A DNA stretch of 31,098 bases, from positions 1 through 31,098 of the forward strand of contig JAITDR010000068.1 in NCBI GenBank assembly GCA_031282465.1. The letters run 5' to 3'. The notes beneath the pieces were generated by a model. The model ran no database searches. It was not told the origin of the DNA and saw only the letters and a list, made by a program, of their open reading frames with translations. The position numbers were made by a program, and so were the translations under genes. The DNA comes from Desulfovibrio sp. GTDB lineage: Bacteria > Desulfobacterota > Desulfovibrionia > Desulfovibrionales > Desulfovibrionaceae. Position 1 is the first letter of the stretch, and every line of letters starts with the position of its first letter. This document shows positions 8,616 to 15,602 of this stretch, in pieces.

Positions 8616-8942
8616 CTACATGGCTTCCCCGGTGCGTATGCGTCCTGCACGGGCGACATCCAGAACGAAGAAGACGCCGTCGCCCTCCTTGCCGGTTCTG
8701 GCGCCCGTGGTGATTGCCTCGATAACCGCATCCACCTTGTCGTCGGGCACGCCGATCTCGAGGCGCGCTTTCTTGAGCAGGGTCACCTGCGTAGTGACCC
8801 CGCGGTACAGTTCCGTATAGCCCTTCTGCCTGCCGGCACCCAAAATGTTGGTCACGGAAACGGAATAGATTTCCTTGAGATACAGTTCGTGCTTGACCTT
8901 CTGCAGGGCTTCCGGCCTGATAAAAGCGATGATGAGCTTCAT
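8616..8942 (-). CDS. glnK: P-II family nitrogen signalling protein (GlnK/GlnB-like)
   Basis: A 108-residue P-II signal protein. These trimers sense ATP/ADP and 2-oxoglutarate and, when encoded beside amtB, block the ammonium channel. The T-loop region has GRQKGYTELYRG (37-48), and the second signature GKEGDGVFFVLDVARAGRIRTGE lies at 84-106. In E. coli GlnB the uridylylated tyrosine is Tyr51; here position 51 is Thr (YRGVTTQV), while Tyr46 remains. The ATG at 8942 is preferred over an upstream one because it follows AAAGGA and gives the family's usual MKLIIAFIRP start. It lies 60 bases downstream of amtB, separated by a perfect hairpin. Confidence 0.92.
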   Translation of the reverse strand: MKLIIAFIRPEALQKVKHELYLKEIYSVSVTNILGAGRQKGYTELYRGVTTQVTLLKKARLEIGVPDDKVDAVIEAITTGARTGKEGDGVFFVLDVARAGRIRTGEAM

Positions 8943-8964
8943 CGGAGATTCCTTTATTGTTTGC

Positions 8965-8996
8965 GACAGGCAAGCAACCAAGCGTGCTTGCCTGTC
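8965..8996 (-). promoter_or_regulatory. 12-bp perfect hairpin between amtB and glnK
   Basis: Arms GACAGGCAAGCA (8965-8976) and TGCTTGCCTGTC (8985-8996) are perfectly complementary with an 8-base loop. The hairpin sits six bases after the amtB stop and ahead of the glnK ribosome-binding site. No T-run follows on the minus strand, so it is more likely an mRNA-stability or partial attenuation element than a full terminator. Confidence 0.7.
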
Positions 8997-9002
8997 CGGC
9001 GT

Positions 9003-10373
9003 TTATTCGTTGGAAAAAATCTGGAAGCCGCTGTATGCGTCCGCGCCGTGTTCCTCGATGTCGAGCCCCCTGACTTCCGCTTCGGGGCTGACCCGCAAAG
9101 GAATCAGGTAGGACACCAGCTTGAAGACGATGAACCCGCAACCGAAGGCCCAGGCAAAGACGGCCAGCACGCCGAGCACCTGGGTCAGCAGCAGGGACGA
9201 ATCGCCGCCGTACAGCAGGCCGATGCTTTCTCCGTAGCCGGGCGCGGCGAAGAAGGCGACCATTATCGTGCCGAAAGCGCCGCAGACGCCGTGTACCGAC
9301 ACCGCGCCCACAGGGTCGTCAACCTTGAGTATCTGGTCGATGAAGAGCACGGAAATGACCACAAGCACGCCGGACAGGAAACCTATGATTATTGCGCCGA
9401 CCGGCGATACTTCAAAGCAGCCCGCGGTGATGCCCACCAGACCGGCCAGCACGCCGTTGAAGCTCATGGAAGGGTCGGGTTTGCCGGTTTTGAGCCAGAT
9501 GCTGAACAGGGCGCCCAAGAAACCGAAGCAGGCCGCGAGATTGGTATTCACGGCTATGTAGCCGATGGTGCCGTCCGCCGTAGTCGTCGAACCGCAGTTG
9601 AAACCGAACCAGGCGAACCAGAGAATGAACACGCCCAAGGCGGCCATGGGGAGATTGTGGCCGGCAATGGCGCGTACGGTCCCGTCTTTGCCGTATTTGC
9701 CGAGACGCGGCCCGAGAACCAGCGCGCCGGCGAAAGCCGTCCAGCCGCCGACGGAGTGCACCACCGTGGACCCTGCAAAATCAATGAAACCCCGGTCCCC
9801 GAGCCAGCCTCCTCCGTCTCCGTACAGCGAACTCCAGGCCCAATGGCCGCTTACGGGATAAATCAAGGCCGACACCAGAATGCTGACCAGCATATAACCC
9901 GAGAAGCGCATTCGCTCGGCAATGGCTCCGGACACTATGGTCGCCGCCGTAGCCGCGAACACCGACTGGAAAAACCAGAAGGTCAGCGTCCACTGTCCTT
10001 CCTCGGTTGTCGCGTCGATGCCCGGCAGGCCGAAGAGCGAGGTGCCGAACAGCCCGGACATGGACGCGCCGAACATCAGGCCGAAGCCGAGCAGGTAATA
10101 GATGCCCGCGCCCAGCGCGAAATCGACGAAGTTCTTCATAATGATGTTGGCGGCATTTTTGGCGCGTGTCAGGCCGCATTCGACCATCGCAAAGCCCGGC
10201 TGCATGAACATGACCAGCATGGCCCCCACCAGTGTCCACAGGGTATTGCCGGCGCTTTGCGGCAACGCGGCCGGCGCTTCCGCCGCCGCGGCCGGTAACG
10301 GAGCGGCGGCGAGCAGCAGCAGCGTCGTTGCGGCCGTAAGCGCTAAGCGGGCAGTAAGGCTGACGACGGTCAT
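9003..10373 (-). CDS. amtB: Ammonium transporter
   Basis: A 456-residue Amt/Mep/Rh channel for ammonium uptake in the inner membrane. An N-terminal signal-like segment (about 30 residues ending AAAAE) precedes about eleven membrane spans, as in E. coli AmtB. The substrate gate region GFAMVECGLTRAKNAANIIMKN is near residues 60-81. The twin pore histidines are in STVVHSVGG and in AVSVHGVCGAFGT. The ATG at 10373 lies eight bases after AGGAGG; a GTG immediately before it (10376) is an alternative. It forms an operon with the downstream glnK. I found no sigma-54 element upstream, although amtB genes are often nitrogen-regulated. Confidence 0.95.
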   Translation of the reverse strand: MTVVSLTARLALTAATTLLLLAAAPLPAAAAEAPAALPQSAGNTLWTLVGAMLVMFMQPGFAMVECGLTRAKNAANIIMKNFVDFALGAGIYYLLGFGLMFGASMSGLFGTSLFGLPGIDATTEEGQWTLTFWFFQSVFAATAATIVSGAIAERMRFSGYMLVSILVSALIYPVSGHWAWSSLYGDGGGWLGDRGFIDFAGSTVVHSVGGWTAFAGALVLGPRLGKYGKDGTVRAIAGHNLPMAALGVFILWFAWFGFNCGSTTTADGTIGYIAVNTNLAACFGFLGALFSIWLKTGKPDPSMSFNGVLAGLVGITAGCFEVSPVGAIIIGFLSGVLVVISVLFIDQILKVDDPVGAVSVHGVCGAFGTIMVAFFAAPGYGESIGLLYGGDSSLLLTQVLGVLAVFAWAFGCGFIVFKLVSYLIPLRVSPEAEVRGLDIEEHGADAYSGFQIFSNE

Positions 10374-10510
10374 CACGGTATCCTCCTTTCGGTTTCCACA
10401 GTTTCGTCGAATTTTTTACCCGCCGGCATCGACTCATGTCGGACTGCGGGCAGCCGTTGCATCCGGCCGGTTGTCCTTGAGCAGTCTACCTTTGAAAACA
10501 CGCATCCCCG

Positions 10511-10609
10511 ATGAGGGGGTCCGGGGGAAATCATTTCCCCCGGCCGCCGGAGGCATATACATCAATTGCAGCGTTTCAATGTTCGGCCTTGCGCCTGCTC
10601 AGGCCGACA
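10511..10609 (-). repeat. Dispersed 3'-flanking repeat, copy 2
   Basis: On the minus strand this reads CGGCCTGAGCAGGCGCAAGG, ACATTGAAACGCTGCAAT, ATATGCCTCCGGCGGCC and the palindrome GGGGG-AAATGATTT-CCCCC, then GGACCCCCTCAT. It is almost identical to copy 1. It begins about 20 bases after the stop of the M20 peptidase, in the same orientation as that gene. Confidence 0.8.
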
Positions 10610-10629
10610 CCGGCGGTTGCGCGCGGCGT

Positions 10630-11799
10630 TCATCCGCGCCCCGCATACCAATCCGCGATAAGCGCGACGTAGATGCGTCGGGCCGCGCGTATCTGTTCCA
10701 CGGGACAAAACTCATCCGTCACATGGGCCAGAGCCGGATCGCCGGGCCCCAGAATGCAGAGCGGGAGATCCGGGAAAACGGTGCGGACCGAGGCCGCGTC
10801 CGTAAAAAAGTTCGCGCAGCGCACTTCGGGAGTGTCGCCGGTAATCGCGCAGGTCAATTCCCGTACGCGCACGCTCCACGGCAGGTCCGGGTCGGTCCAG
10901 ACGGCGGGAGCGTCGTAGACCACTTCAATGTGCGCATCGGCTCCGGTTGTTTCCGCAACGCGGCGCGCAAGGCCGGCGTGGTCTACTCCCGGCACCGTGC
11001 GCATATCCAGTGTCAGTTCGGCCTTGTCCGGGATGGAGTTGGAATTCAGGCCGGAATGCAGGGAGGTCAGCGCGGCCGTGGCATTGCCCAGCAACTTGTG
11101 CGAGGCGTCGGGGTGGAAGTCCGCGAGGCGTGCGGCAACGCGCAGCATGGAGAGCAGGGCGTTGTCGCCCTTGTCGGGCATGGAGGCGTGCGCGGTGCGT
11201 CCTGTTGTGCGCAGGGTCAGCCACAGCGCGCCCTTGTGGCCGGACAGAGGCATGAGAGCGCTCGGTTCGGCGACGATGCCCGCGCCGGGCTTGCCGAACA
11301 ATTCCACGCGCCGCGCTGCGACGCGCGACCCGAAGCAGCCGCCTTCCTCACCGCCGTAAATGTGCAGCACAAGGTCTCTTTTTCGGCTGCTTGCGTTGTT
11401 TTCGAGGGAAAAGTCGAGGGCGGCGCGCACCAGGGCGGCTACGCCCCCCTTCATGTCGCAGGCCCCGCGGCCGTAAAGACGCCCGTCTTCGATGACGCCC
11501 CCCAACGGGTCATGCCGCCAGGCGGCGTTGCCGAAAGGCACGGTATCAATGTGCCCGCCCAGGTACAGCGAGGGAGCTTCGTCTTCCGGGTGCAGGCGGG
11601 CAATGAGCGACGCGCTCTGAGGACGGTTTTCATCATAGACGTCGAAAGAGCAGGCAAAACCCGCATCTTCCAGCGGACCTGCGAGGTATTCCAGGGCCGT
11701 CCGTTCATTTTCGCCTAAAACAGTGGAAAAGCGTACCAAATCCTGCGCCAATTCCACAGTATCCGGCATATTCTTTACTTTCCTTGCGCCGCTGGTCAT
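10630..11799 (-). CDS. M20-family metallopeptidase/deacylase (ArgE/DapE-like)
   Basis: A 389-residue cytoplasmic dinuclear-zinc hydrolase of the ArgE/DapE/ACY1/carboxypeptidase G2 family. The metal and catalytic residues are complete: H83 and D85 in GGHIDTVP, D115 in GRGACDMKGG, E151/E152 in GGEEGG, E178 in AEPS, and H359 in LAHVTDEF. The dimerisation-domain pattern TGRTAHASMPDKGDNA is present. The substrate (acetylornithine, succinyl-diaminopimelate or a dipeptide) is not decidable from sequence. The ATG at 11799 has a GGAG site and lies about 27 bases below the predicted sigma-54 start; an ATG at 11769 is the alternative. Sigma-54 control would suit a nitrogen-scavenging role, which the nearby amtB-glnK also hints at. 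Confidence 0.9.
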   Translation of the reverse strand: MTSGARKVKNMPDTVELAQDLVRFSTVLGENERTALEYLAGPLEDAGFACSFDVYDENRPQSASLIARLHPEDEAPSLYLGGHIDTVPFGNAAWRHDPLGGVIEDGRLYGRGACDMKGGVAALVRAALDFSLENNASSRKRDLVLHIYGGEEGGCFGSRVAARRVELFGKPGAGIVAEPSALMPLSGHKGALWLTLRTTGRTAHASMPDKGDNALLSMLRVAARLADFHPDASHKLLGNATAALTSLHSGLNSNSIPDKAELTLDMRTVPGVDHAGLARRVAETTGADAHIEVVYDAPAVWTDPDLPWSVRVRELTCAITGDTPEVRCANFFTDAASVRTVFPDLPLCILGPGDPALAHVTDEFCPVEQIRAARRIYVALIADWYAGRG

Positions 11800-11837
11800 C
11801 GTTTGCTCCGGGGTATATGCAGCTTGCCGGGATGGCT

Positions 11838-11853
11838 AGCAAAATGCGTGCCA
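11838..11853 (-). promoter_or_regulatory. Sigma-54 promoter of the M20 peptidase
   Basis: On the minus strand TGGCACG-CATT-TTGCT matches the -24/-12 consensus TGGCACG-N4-TTGCW at every position. Predicted start is near 11827, about 27 bases before the ATG at 11799, leaving room for the GGAG site. AT-rich DNA suitable for bending (about 11860-11900) and two TGTGTAC repeats (11925-11931 and 11943-11949, + strand) lie roughly 100-120 bases upstream, where enhancer-binding activators usually sit. Confidence 0.8.
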
Positions 11854-12020
11854 CAGTCTATCTTAAGGATTTTTAAGGATAATTTATTTAATTGCGCGGA
11901 CAGGCGGACAAAAAACTACAAAAATGTGTACAATAAGGACGCTGTGTACGGGGGCCGGGCCTTTCTCTTGCCGGGGCCGGAGGCTTACGAAAGAGGAAGT
12001 CAATCCGGGCGGGAGCAAGG

Positions 12021-12122
12021 CCGACCGGGGGAAGCATCCGTCTTACGCCTGCTCTTGGTCGCCGGAGGCGAATATACGATAAACGTTGCAATGTGCCGGT
12101 GTTCGGCCTTGCGCCTGCCGGT
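12021..12122 (-). repeat. Dispersed 3'-flanking repeat, copy 3 (diverged)
   Basis: On the minus strand the copy carries CCGGCAGGCGCAAGGCCGAA, a block with ACATTGCAACGTTTATCGTATA, and CGCCTCCGGCG, but the terminal G-run/C-run palindrome is degraded (a CCCCCGG tract with altered flanks remains). It begins about 57 bases after the MFS transporter stop, same orientation as that gene. Confidence 0.6.
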
Positions 12123-12178
12123 CCGAGGATCCGGGGCAGAGCCCCGGCGGAGGGTCGGAGTGGAGCCCCGATGTTCAT

Positions 12179-13336
12179 TCAGCGCCTGTCAAATCCTGTC
12201 GACACGAGGACGAAGCCCAGAGCTGCGCAGGCGGCGGCCGCGTAAAAGACCGAGGCATAGCCGAAGCCGGGGACCAGCAACCCTGTCAGGGGGCCGGTGG
12301 CGGCGAAGGAAATATCCTGGAAGGCGGTGAAGCAGCCGAGGGCCGTGCCGCGCACCTCGTTGGGCAGGCGGCGCAGCAGGGCCACGGCCAGCGCGGGGAA
12401 GACCAGGGAGCAGCCGAAGCCGGTCAGGGTGACGCCGATAAAGGATGCTGCGGGGAAGGGCAGTGCGGCGACCATGGTGAGTCCGAGCACTTCCAGGGCG
12501 AGGGCGCACGCGGCGGCACGGTGTTCTCCCGTTGCGGAGCGGAAGCCTCCGCAGAAAAGGCGTCCGGCAACGAAAGCGAAGCCGAAGCAACTCAGGGCGA
12601 ACGCGGCGTGCTCCCAGTCCATGGAGGCGAAATACAGACTGATGAAGGCGGCGATCACGGCGTTACCCACGCCGTTCAGGGCCAGGCAGACGCCGGAGCG
12701 CGCGACCTGCCGGAGAATGCCTGCTGTTGTCGTGCCTTCGGCCTGCCGCAGCACGGGTGTTTCGCGCATGGGGCGGACGGACAGGGCGGCCAGGGCGGGC
12801 AGCAGGCAGCAGGCGAGGCCGAGGAGAACGAGCCCGCCGGGGTTCCAGAGAAAGAGGCCGACGGGTGAACCGAAGCCGACGCCCGCGTACATGGCCACGC
12901 CGCTCCAGGCCACGACGGCGGCTGCATGAGGCGGGCCGAGCAGCCCGAGACCCCAGGCGATGGACCCGGTGCCGACCATGCTGTGGCCTATACCGAGACA
13001 GCAACGGCTCACAAGAATCAGCGGGAGTTTGAACATGTCCGGGCACAGGCCCCAAGCGAGCAGAATATACGGCAACCCCGAACAGCCTACGAGGAGAAAG
13101 CCGGCATGAACGGTATGCCGTGCCCCCCGAGTATCCGCCAGTCGGCCCGCGCGGGCGCGAAAGAGCACGGCGGCGAGAAAGTGCGTGCCGATGCAGGCTC
13201 CGACGACAAAGGCGCTGTAGCCCAGCGTGTCGTGTATATACAGCGGGAGGACGGGCAGAGGCAGACCCACGACCAGGAAACTGAGGAATGCTCCCAGGTT
13301 GAGGCGCGCGAAAATGGTTCTTTCAGAGCGGTTCAT
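12179..13336 (-). CDS. Major facilitator superfamily transporter
   Basis: A 385-residue, twelve-span inner-membrane MFS protein with the layout of the YhhS/YfcJ-type drug- or sugar-efflux group. Loop 2-3 has RARAGRLADTRGARHTVHAG, the usual G-x-x-x-D-x-x-G-R-R-type cytoplasmic motif A in a diverged form. The second half repeats the fold. No substrate can be assigned. I start at the ATG at 13336 (MNRSERTIFARLNLG) because it sits just before the first span; an ATG at 13354 and a GTG at 13378 are in frame upstream, and none has a strong ribosome-binding site. Confidence 0.82.
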   Translation of the reverse strand: MNRSERTIFARLNLGAFLSFLVVGLPLPVLPLYIHDTLGYSAFVVGACIGTHFLAAVLFRARAGRLADTRGARHTVHAGFLLVGCSGLPYILLAWGLCPDMFKLPLILVSRCCLGIGHSMVGTGSIAWGLGLLGPPHAAAVVAWSGVAMYAGVGFGSPVGLFLWNPGGLVLLGLACCLLPALAALSVRPMRETPVLRQAEGTTTAGILRQVARSGVCLALNGVGNAVIAAFISLYFASMDWEHAAFALSCFGFAFVAGRLFCGGFRSATGEHRAAACALALEVLGLTMVAALPFPAASFIGVTLTGFGCSLVFPALAVALLRRLPNEVRGTALGCFTAFQDISFAATGPLTGLLVPGFGYASVFYAAAACAALGFVLVSTGFDRR

Positions 13337-13380
13337 TCGGGCATTCCGGAGCATACGACTGTGAGCATGTGTATCCACAT

Positions 13381-13460
13381 ACGGGGGGTGCAGGGGGAAT
13401 CATTCCCCCTGCCGGGTCCAGGGCGGAGCCTTGGCCGCCGGAGGCATACAAAATCAATGG
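13381..13460 (-). repeat. Dispersed 3'-flanking repeat, copy 4
   Basis: On the minus strand: ATTGATTTTGTATGCCTCCG, GCGGCC, a 23-base insertion relative to copies 1 and 2, then the palindrome GGGGG-AATGATT-CCCCC. It lies about 50 bases after the end of the permease remnant and ahead of the MFS gene. The AGGCGCAAGGCC half of the repeat is missing. Confidence 0.65.
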
Positions 13461-13509
13461 TAATCCACTCTGATGTCGATTTTCTCCGGCGCCTGCCGGC
13501 CCGGCAAAA

Positions 13510-13800
13510 TCAGGCAGCTCCCACGGGCACTGTCCCCTTGCCGAAGAACCTGTTCAGCAGAAAAAGGGGCAGCATCATTGCCAGATCGAGCACATAACCC
13601 GCCATGCCTCTTTTGCGCACGATAAGGTAACTGATTGCCATGCCGAAGACCATGCCGATCAGCGAAGCGGTCGTGGCGAGAAAAAAGGAGTTGAATACGG
13701 GACGGGGGGCGACCTGCAGCGCGTTTTTGAGGTTTTCCAGGCTGAAGCTGCCGTAGTACATGACCGGTCCCCTGGATTCGGTCACTGCCGCGACGAGCAC
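13510..13800 (-). pseudogene. Remnant of an iron-type ABC transporter permease
   Basis: About 97 codons that resemble the middle of a two-domain FbpB-like permease, at the start of its second membrane domain: ESRGPVMYYGSFSLENLKNA, FNSFFLATTASLIGMVFGMA, ISYLIVRKRGMAGYVLDLAM, then MLPLF. The homologous part stops where LPGTV-type sequence is expected and is replaced by unrelated residues up to a TGA. The first domain, the EAA-loop region and the C-terminus are missing, and two in-frame stops lie just upstream (13816-13821). It cannot make a working permease. The other transporter genes lie just upstream on the same strand. Confidence 0.8.
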
Positions 13801-13818
13801 CGCTGCGCCCGAGCATCA

Positions 13819-14195
13819 TCAGCCATGCCTCGGCTGCCCTGAGGGTTCGGCGGTGACGTGGAGCATGACGCAGTCGCCCATGAATTCGGCTGTAAAGGCG
13901 TCCGCAGGGCGCGTATAGACACGTCACGAGGGCTTCCCGCCTGCCGCAGGTGACCTTCCGCGCCCGTTTCCCGGCGATAGGGGGGCACGGCGACGATGGA
14001 TTTGCCCGCGAAGCGTATGTCGCCCTCGTCCGGGGCGACGAATCCGGCGAGCATGCGCAGCAGGGTCGTTTTGCCGCAACCGCTCGGTCCGAGCAGGGTG
14101 AAGAATTCCCCGTCCTCAATGTCCAGACTGATACGGTCGACAACGGTCAGTGCGCCGAAGCGCTTGACCAGACCTTCAAGGGTTATGGAAGCCAT
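13819..14195 (-). pseudogene. Remnant of an ABC transporter ATPase (internal deletion plus frameshift)
   Basis: The first 78 codons are a normal ABC ATPase N-terminus: Walker A GPSGCGKTT (37-45) and VPPYRRETG. The next codons jump to the region after the ATPase core, RQAGSPRDV, which continues as VYTRPADAFTAEFMGDC only after a two-base shift near 13919-13923. The Q-loop, LSGGQ signature, Walker B and H-loop are therefore deleted (junction near 13961). The ribosome-binding and start region is intact, 104 bases downstream of the intact binding-protein gene. It is a dead gene unless the window carries an assembly collapse. Confidence 0.85.
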
Positions 14196-14299
14196 AGGTC
14201 ATGCAGGGGCCTGCAACGTGTGTATTGACGGGGCGACGCGTCACAGTGCGTCCGGCGCGCCGGCGGCCGTACGTCATGCCGGGGCTTGCGTTTTGCGCG

Positions 14300-15280
14300 T
14301 TATTTGTTCAGCACCACGGCGCGCCATTTGCCGAGCAGTTCCTTCTGCATGAGGTTGGCCTCGGCCGGGTTGTTTTCCACAATTTTCAAGGTCTTGACGG
14401 AAGGCAGGCCTTCCACGTCGTCGGCGTCCGTGCGCGCGGGCCTGCGGTAGAATTTGCGGAAGATTTCCGAAACCGTCTGTTTGGAGAGCAGGTAATCGAA
14501 AAAGGCGCGGGCTTCCTGCGGATGCGCCCCGCCGGCGACGAGGGCCGCGCCTTCGGGAGCGGAGATCGCCCCGTCGGACGGATACACGATTTTCACCGCC
14601 TCCGAGCCGCCGGCGATATAGCGGTACGCCGCGTATTCCATGGTGATGCCGACAGGGAACTCCCCTTCCGCCGTGCCTTTGTAGACCAGACTGGAACTGT
14701 CGAGGATGCGGGCGTTGTTTGCCAGTTTGGTCAACCCGTCCAAACCGTAAAGTTGGTAAACGCCGAAGATCTGGGAATACGCCGAGCCGGATTTGGCCGG
14801 GTCGGCCATGACGACCTTGTCTTTCCATTTCGGGTCGAGAATGTCGCTCCAGCTTGAGGGCATATCAGCGGGCTTGACCAGTTTGGTGTTGACCATCAAG
14901 ACCATCAGGTGGGTATTGCCTGCGGTCCAGCGCTGCTCGGGGTCTATGCAGCCGGGGGGGAGGTTTTGCGCTTCAGGGGAAGCGTAGGGTGCGAAATTTT
15001 CTTTGGCGGCGTCCAGCACGGCAGTGTCGCCGCTCCAGAAAATGTCCGCAAGGGGATTGTTTTTTTCCGCCGCGATACGTTTCATGGCTTCGCCCGTGCC
15101 CAGGCGCACGGTGGTCACTTTGATGCCGGTCGCCTGCTCGAAGCCTTTGCCGACCATGTCGAGAAGTTCGGGTTGATTGGAGGAATAGAGGACCACGTCG
15201 GCCGTTGCCGGACGGGTCGTGCCGAAGAAAAACACCGTCGCCGCCGTGGCGACCGCTGCAAGAATTTTTCCGGACAGCAT
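14300..15280 (-). CDS. Periplasmic iron-type ABC transporter substrate-binding protein
   Basis: A 326-residue extracellular solute-binding protein of the FbpA/AfuA/PhnS-like family. It has a signal peptide (MLSGKILAAVATAATVFFFG to about residue 27, cleavage near ATA-DVV). The mature start VVLYSSNQPELLDMVGKGFE and the GEAMKRIAAEKNNPLADIFW block are typical, as is the later GITMEYAAYRYIAGG. The ATG at 15280 follows GAGG with good spacing; a longer in-frame extension upstream lacks a signal-like N-terminus. The partner ATPase and permease downstream are remnants, so this protein is either orphaned, served by another transporter, or about to decay. Ferric iron is the most likely ligand but is not proven. 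Confidence 0.85.
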   Translation of the reverse strand: MLSGKILAAVATAATVFFFGTTRPATADVVLYSSNQPELLDMVGKGFEQATGIKVTTVRLGTGEAMKRIAAEKNNPLADIFWSGDTAVLDAAKENFAPYASPEAQNLPPGCIDPEQRWTAGNTHLMVLMVNTKLVKPADMPSSWSDILDPKWKDKVVMADPAKSGSAYSQIFGVYQLYGLDGLTKLANNARILDSSSLVYKGTAEGEFPVGITMEYAAYRYIAGGSEAVKIVYPSDGAISAPEGAALVAGGAHPQEARAFFDYLLSKQTVSEIFRKFYRRPARTDADDVEGLPSVKTLKIVENNPAEANLMQKELLGKWRAVVLNK

Positions 15281-15602
15281 GTCACACCTCGCCGTATTAA
15301 AACAAAATTTTCTTTTCGGTTGCGAAAACCCGCCTGCGGGAGAGAGACCGTATCGACTCCCGGTGAAGCGGAGCATACCGTTTCGGCGGCCCCTTCCCCG
15401 GTTGAACAAGAGATACATGAGCCTACTGTATTCCGGGTCGGAACGCCACCGCTTTTTACCGGCAAGCGCCGCCGGCGTTTTTGACAAAACGGTCAAGTCC
15501 GGCTATGTCTTAGTACTTTGCGGAACAGCGGGCGGGATTGCCGCGGCGCGGGTTGCGGTTTGCGGTTTGCTTGTTCCGGTAACCACACAAGGGATGATCG
15601 GC
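15281..15602. other. Divergent intergenic region between binding protein and ilvB
   Basis: 322 bases between divergent genes, so promoters for both should lie here. On the + strand, TTGACA (15481-15486) and a weak TATGTC 17 bases later form a possible ilvB promoter. The TTGACA overlaps a dyad TTGAC-N6-GTCAA (15481-15496), a possible operator. No T-box or other riboswitch consensus is recognisable. Confidence 0.45.
15481..15509 (+). promoter_or_regulatory. Possible ilvB promoter with overlapping dyad
   Basis: TTGACA is a perfect -35; after 17 bases TATGTC matches the -10 at three of six positions. The same -35 forms the left arm of TTGAC-N6-GTCAA. The spacing does not fit the FNR/CRP-type TTGA-N6-TCAA spacing, so a regulator cannot be named. 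Start to ATG would be about 90 bases. Confidence 0.35.

Larger units (their letters stand above)
11800..12178. other. Intergenic region: sigma-54 control region and repeat copy 3
   Basis: 379 bases without a gene. From right to left it holds a short CCGGGGC-AGA-GCCCCGG hairpin (12131-12147), dispersed repeat copy 3, GC-rich spacer, paired TGTGTAC sequences, an AT-rich tract and the sigma-54 promoter. I see no supported open frame in it. Confidence 0.7.

Noticed and set aside
10377..10510. Sigma-54 promoter for amtB
   Set aside because: Expected on biological grounds but no GG-N10-GC element with acceptable flanks is present upstream of the gene.
2773..13460. CRISPR array made from the repeated units
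   Set aside because: The copies are kilobases apart, about 100 bp long and gene-associated, with no regular spacers and no cas genes.
15481..15496. FNR/CRP-type binding site
   Set aside because: The arms TTGAC and GTCAA are present, but the spacing is longer than the TTGA-N6-TCAA layout of that family.
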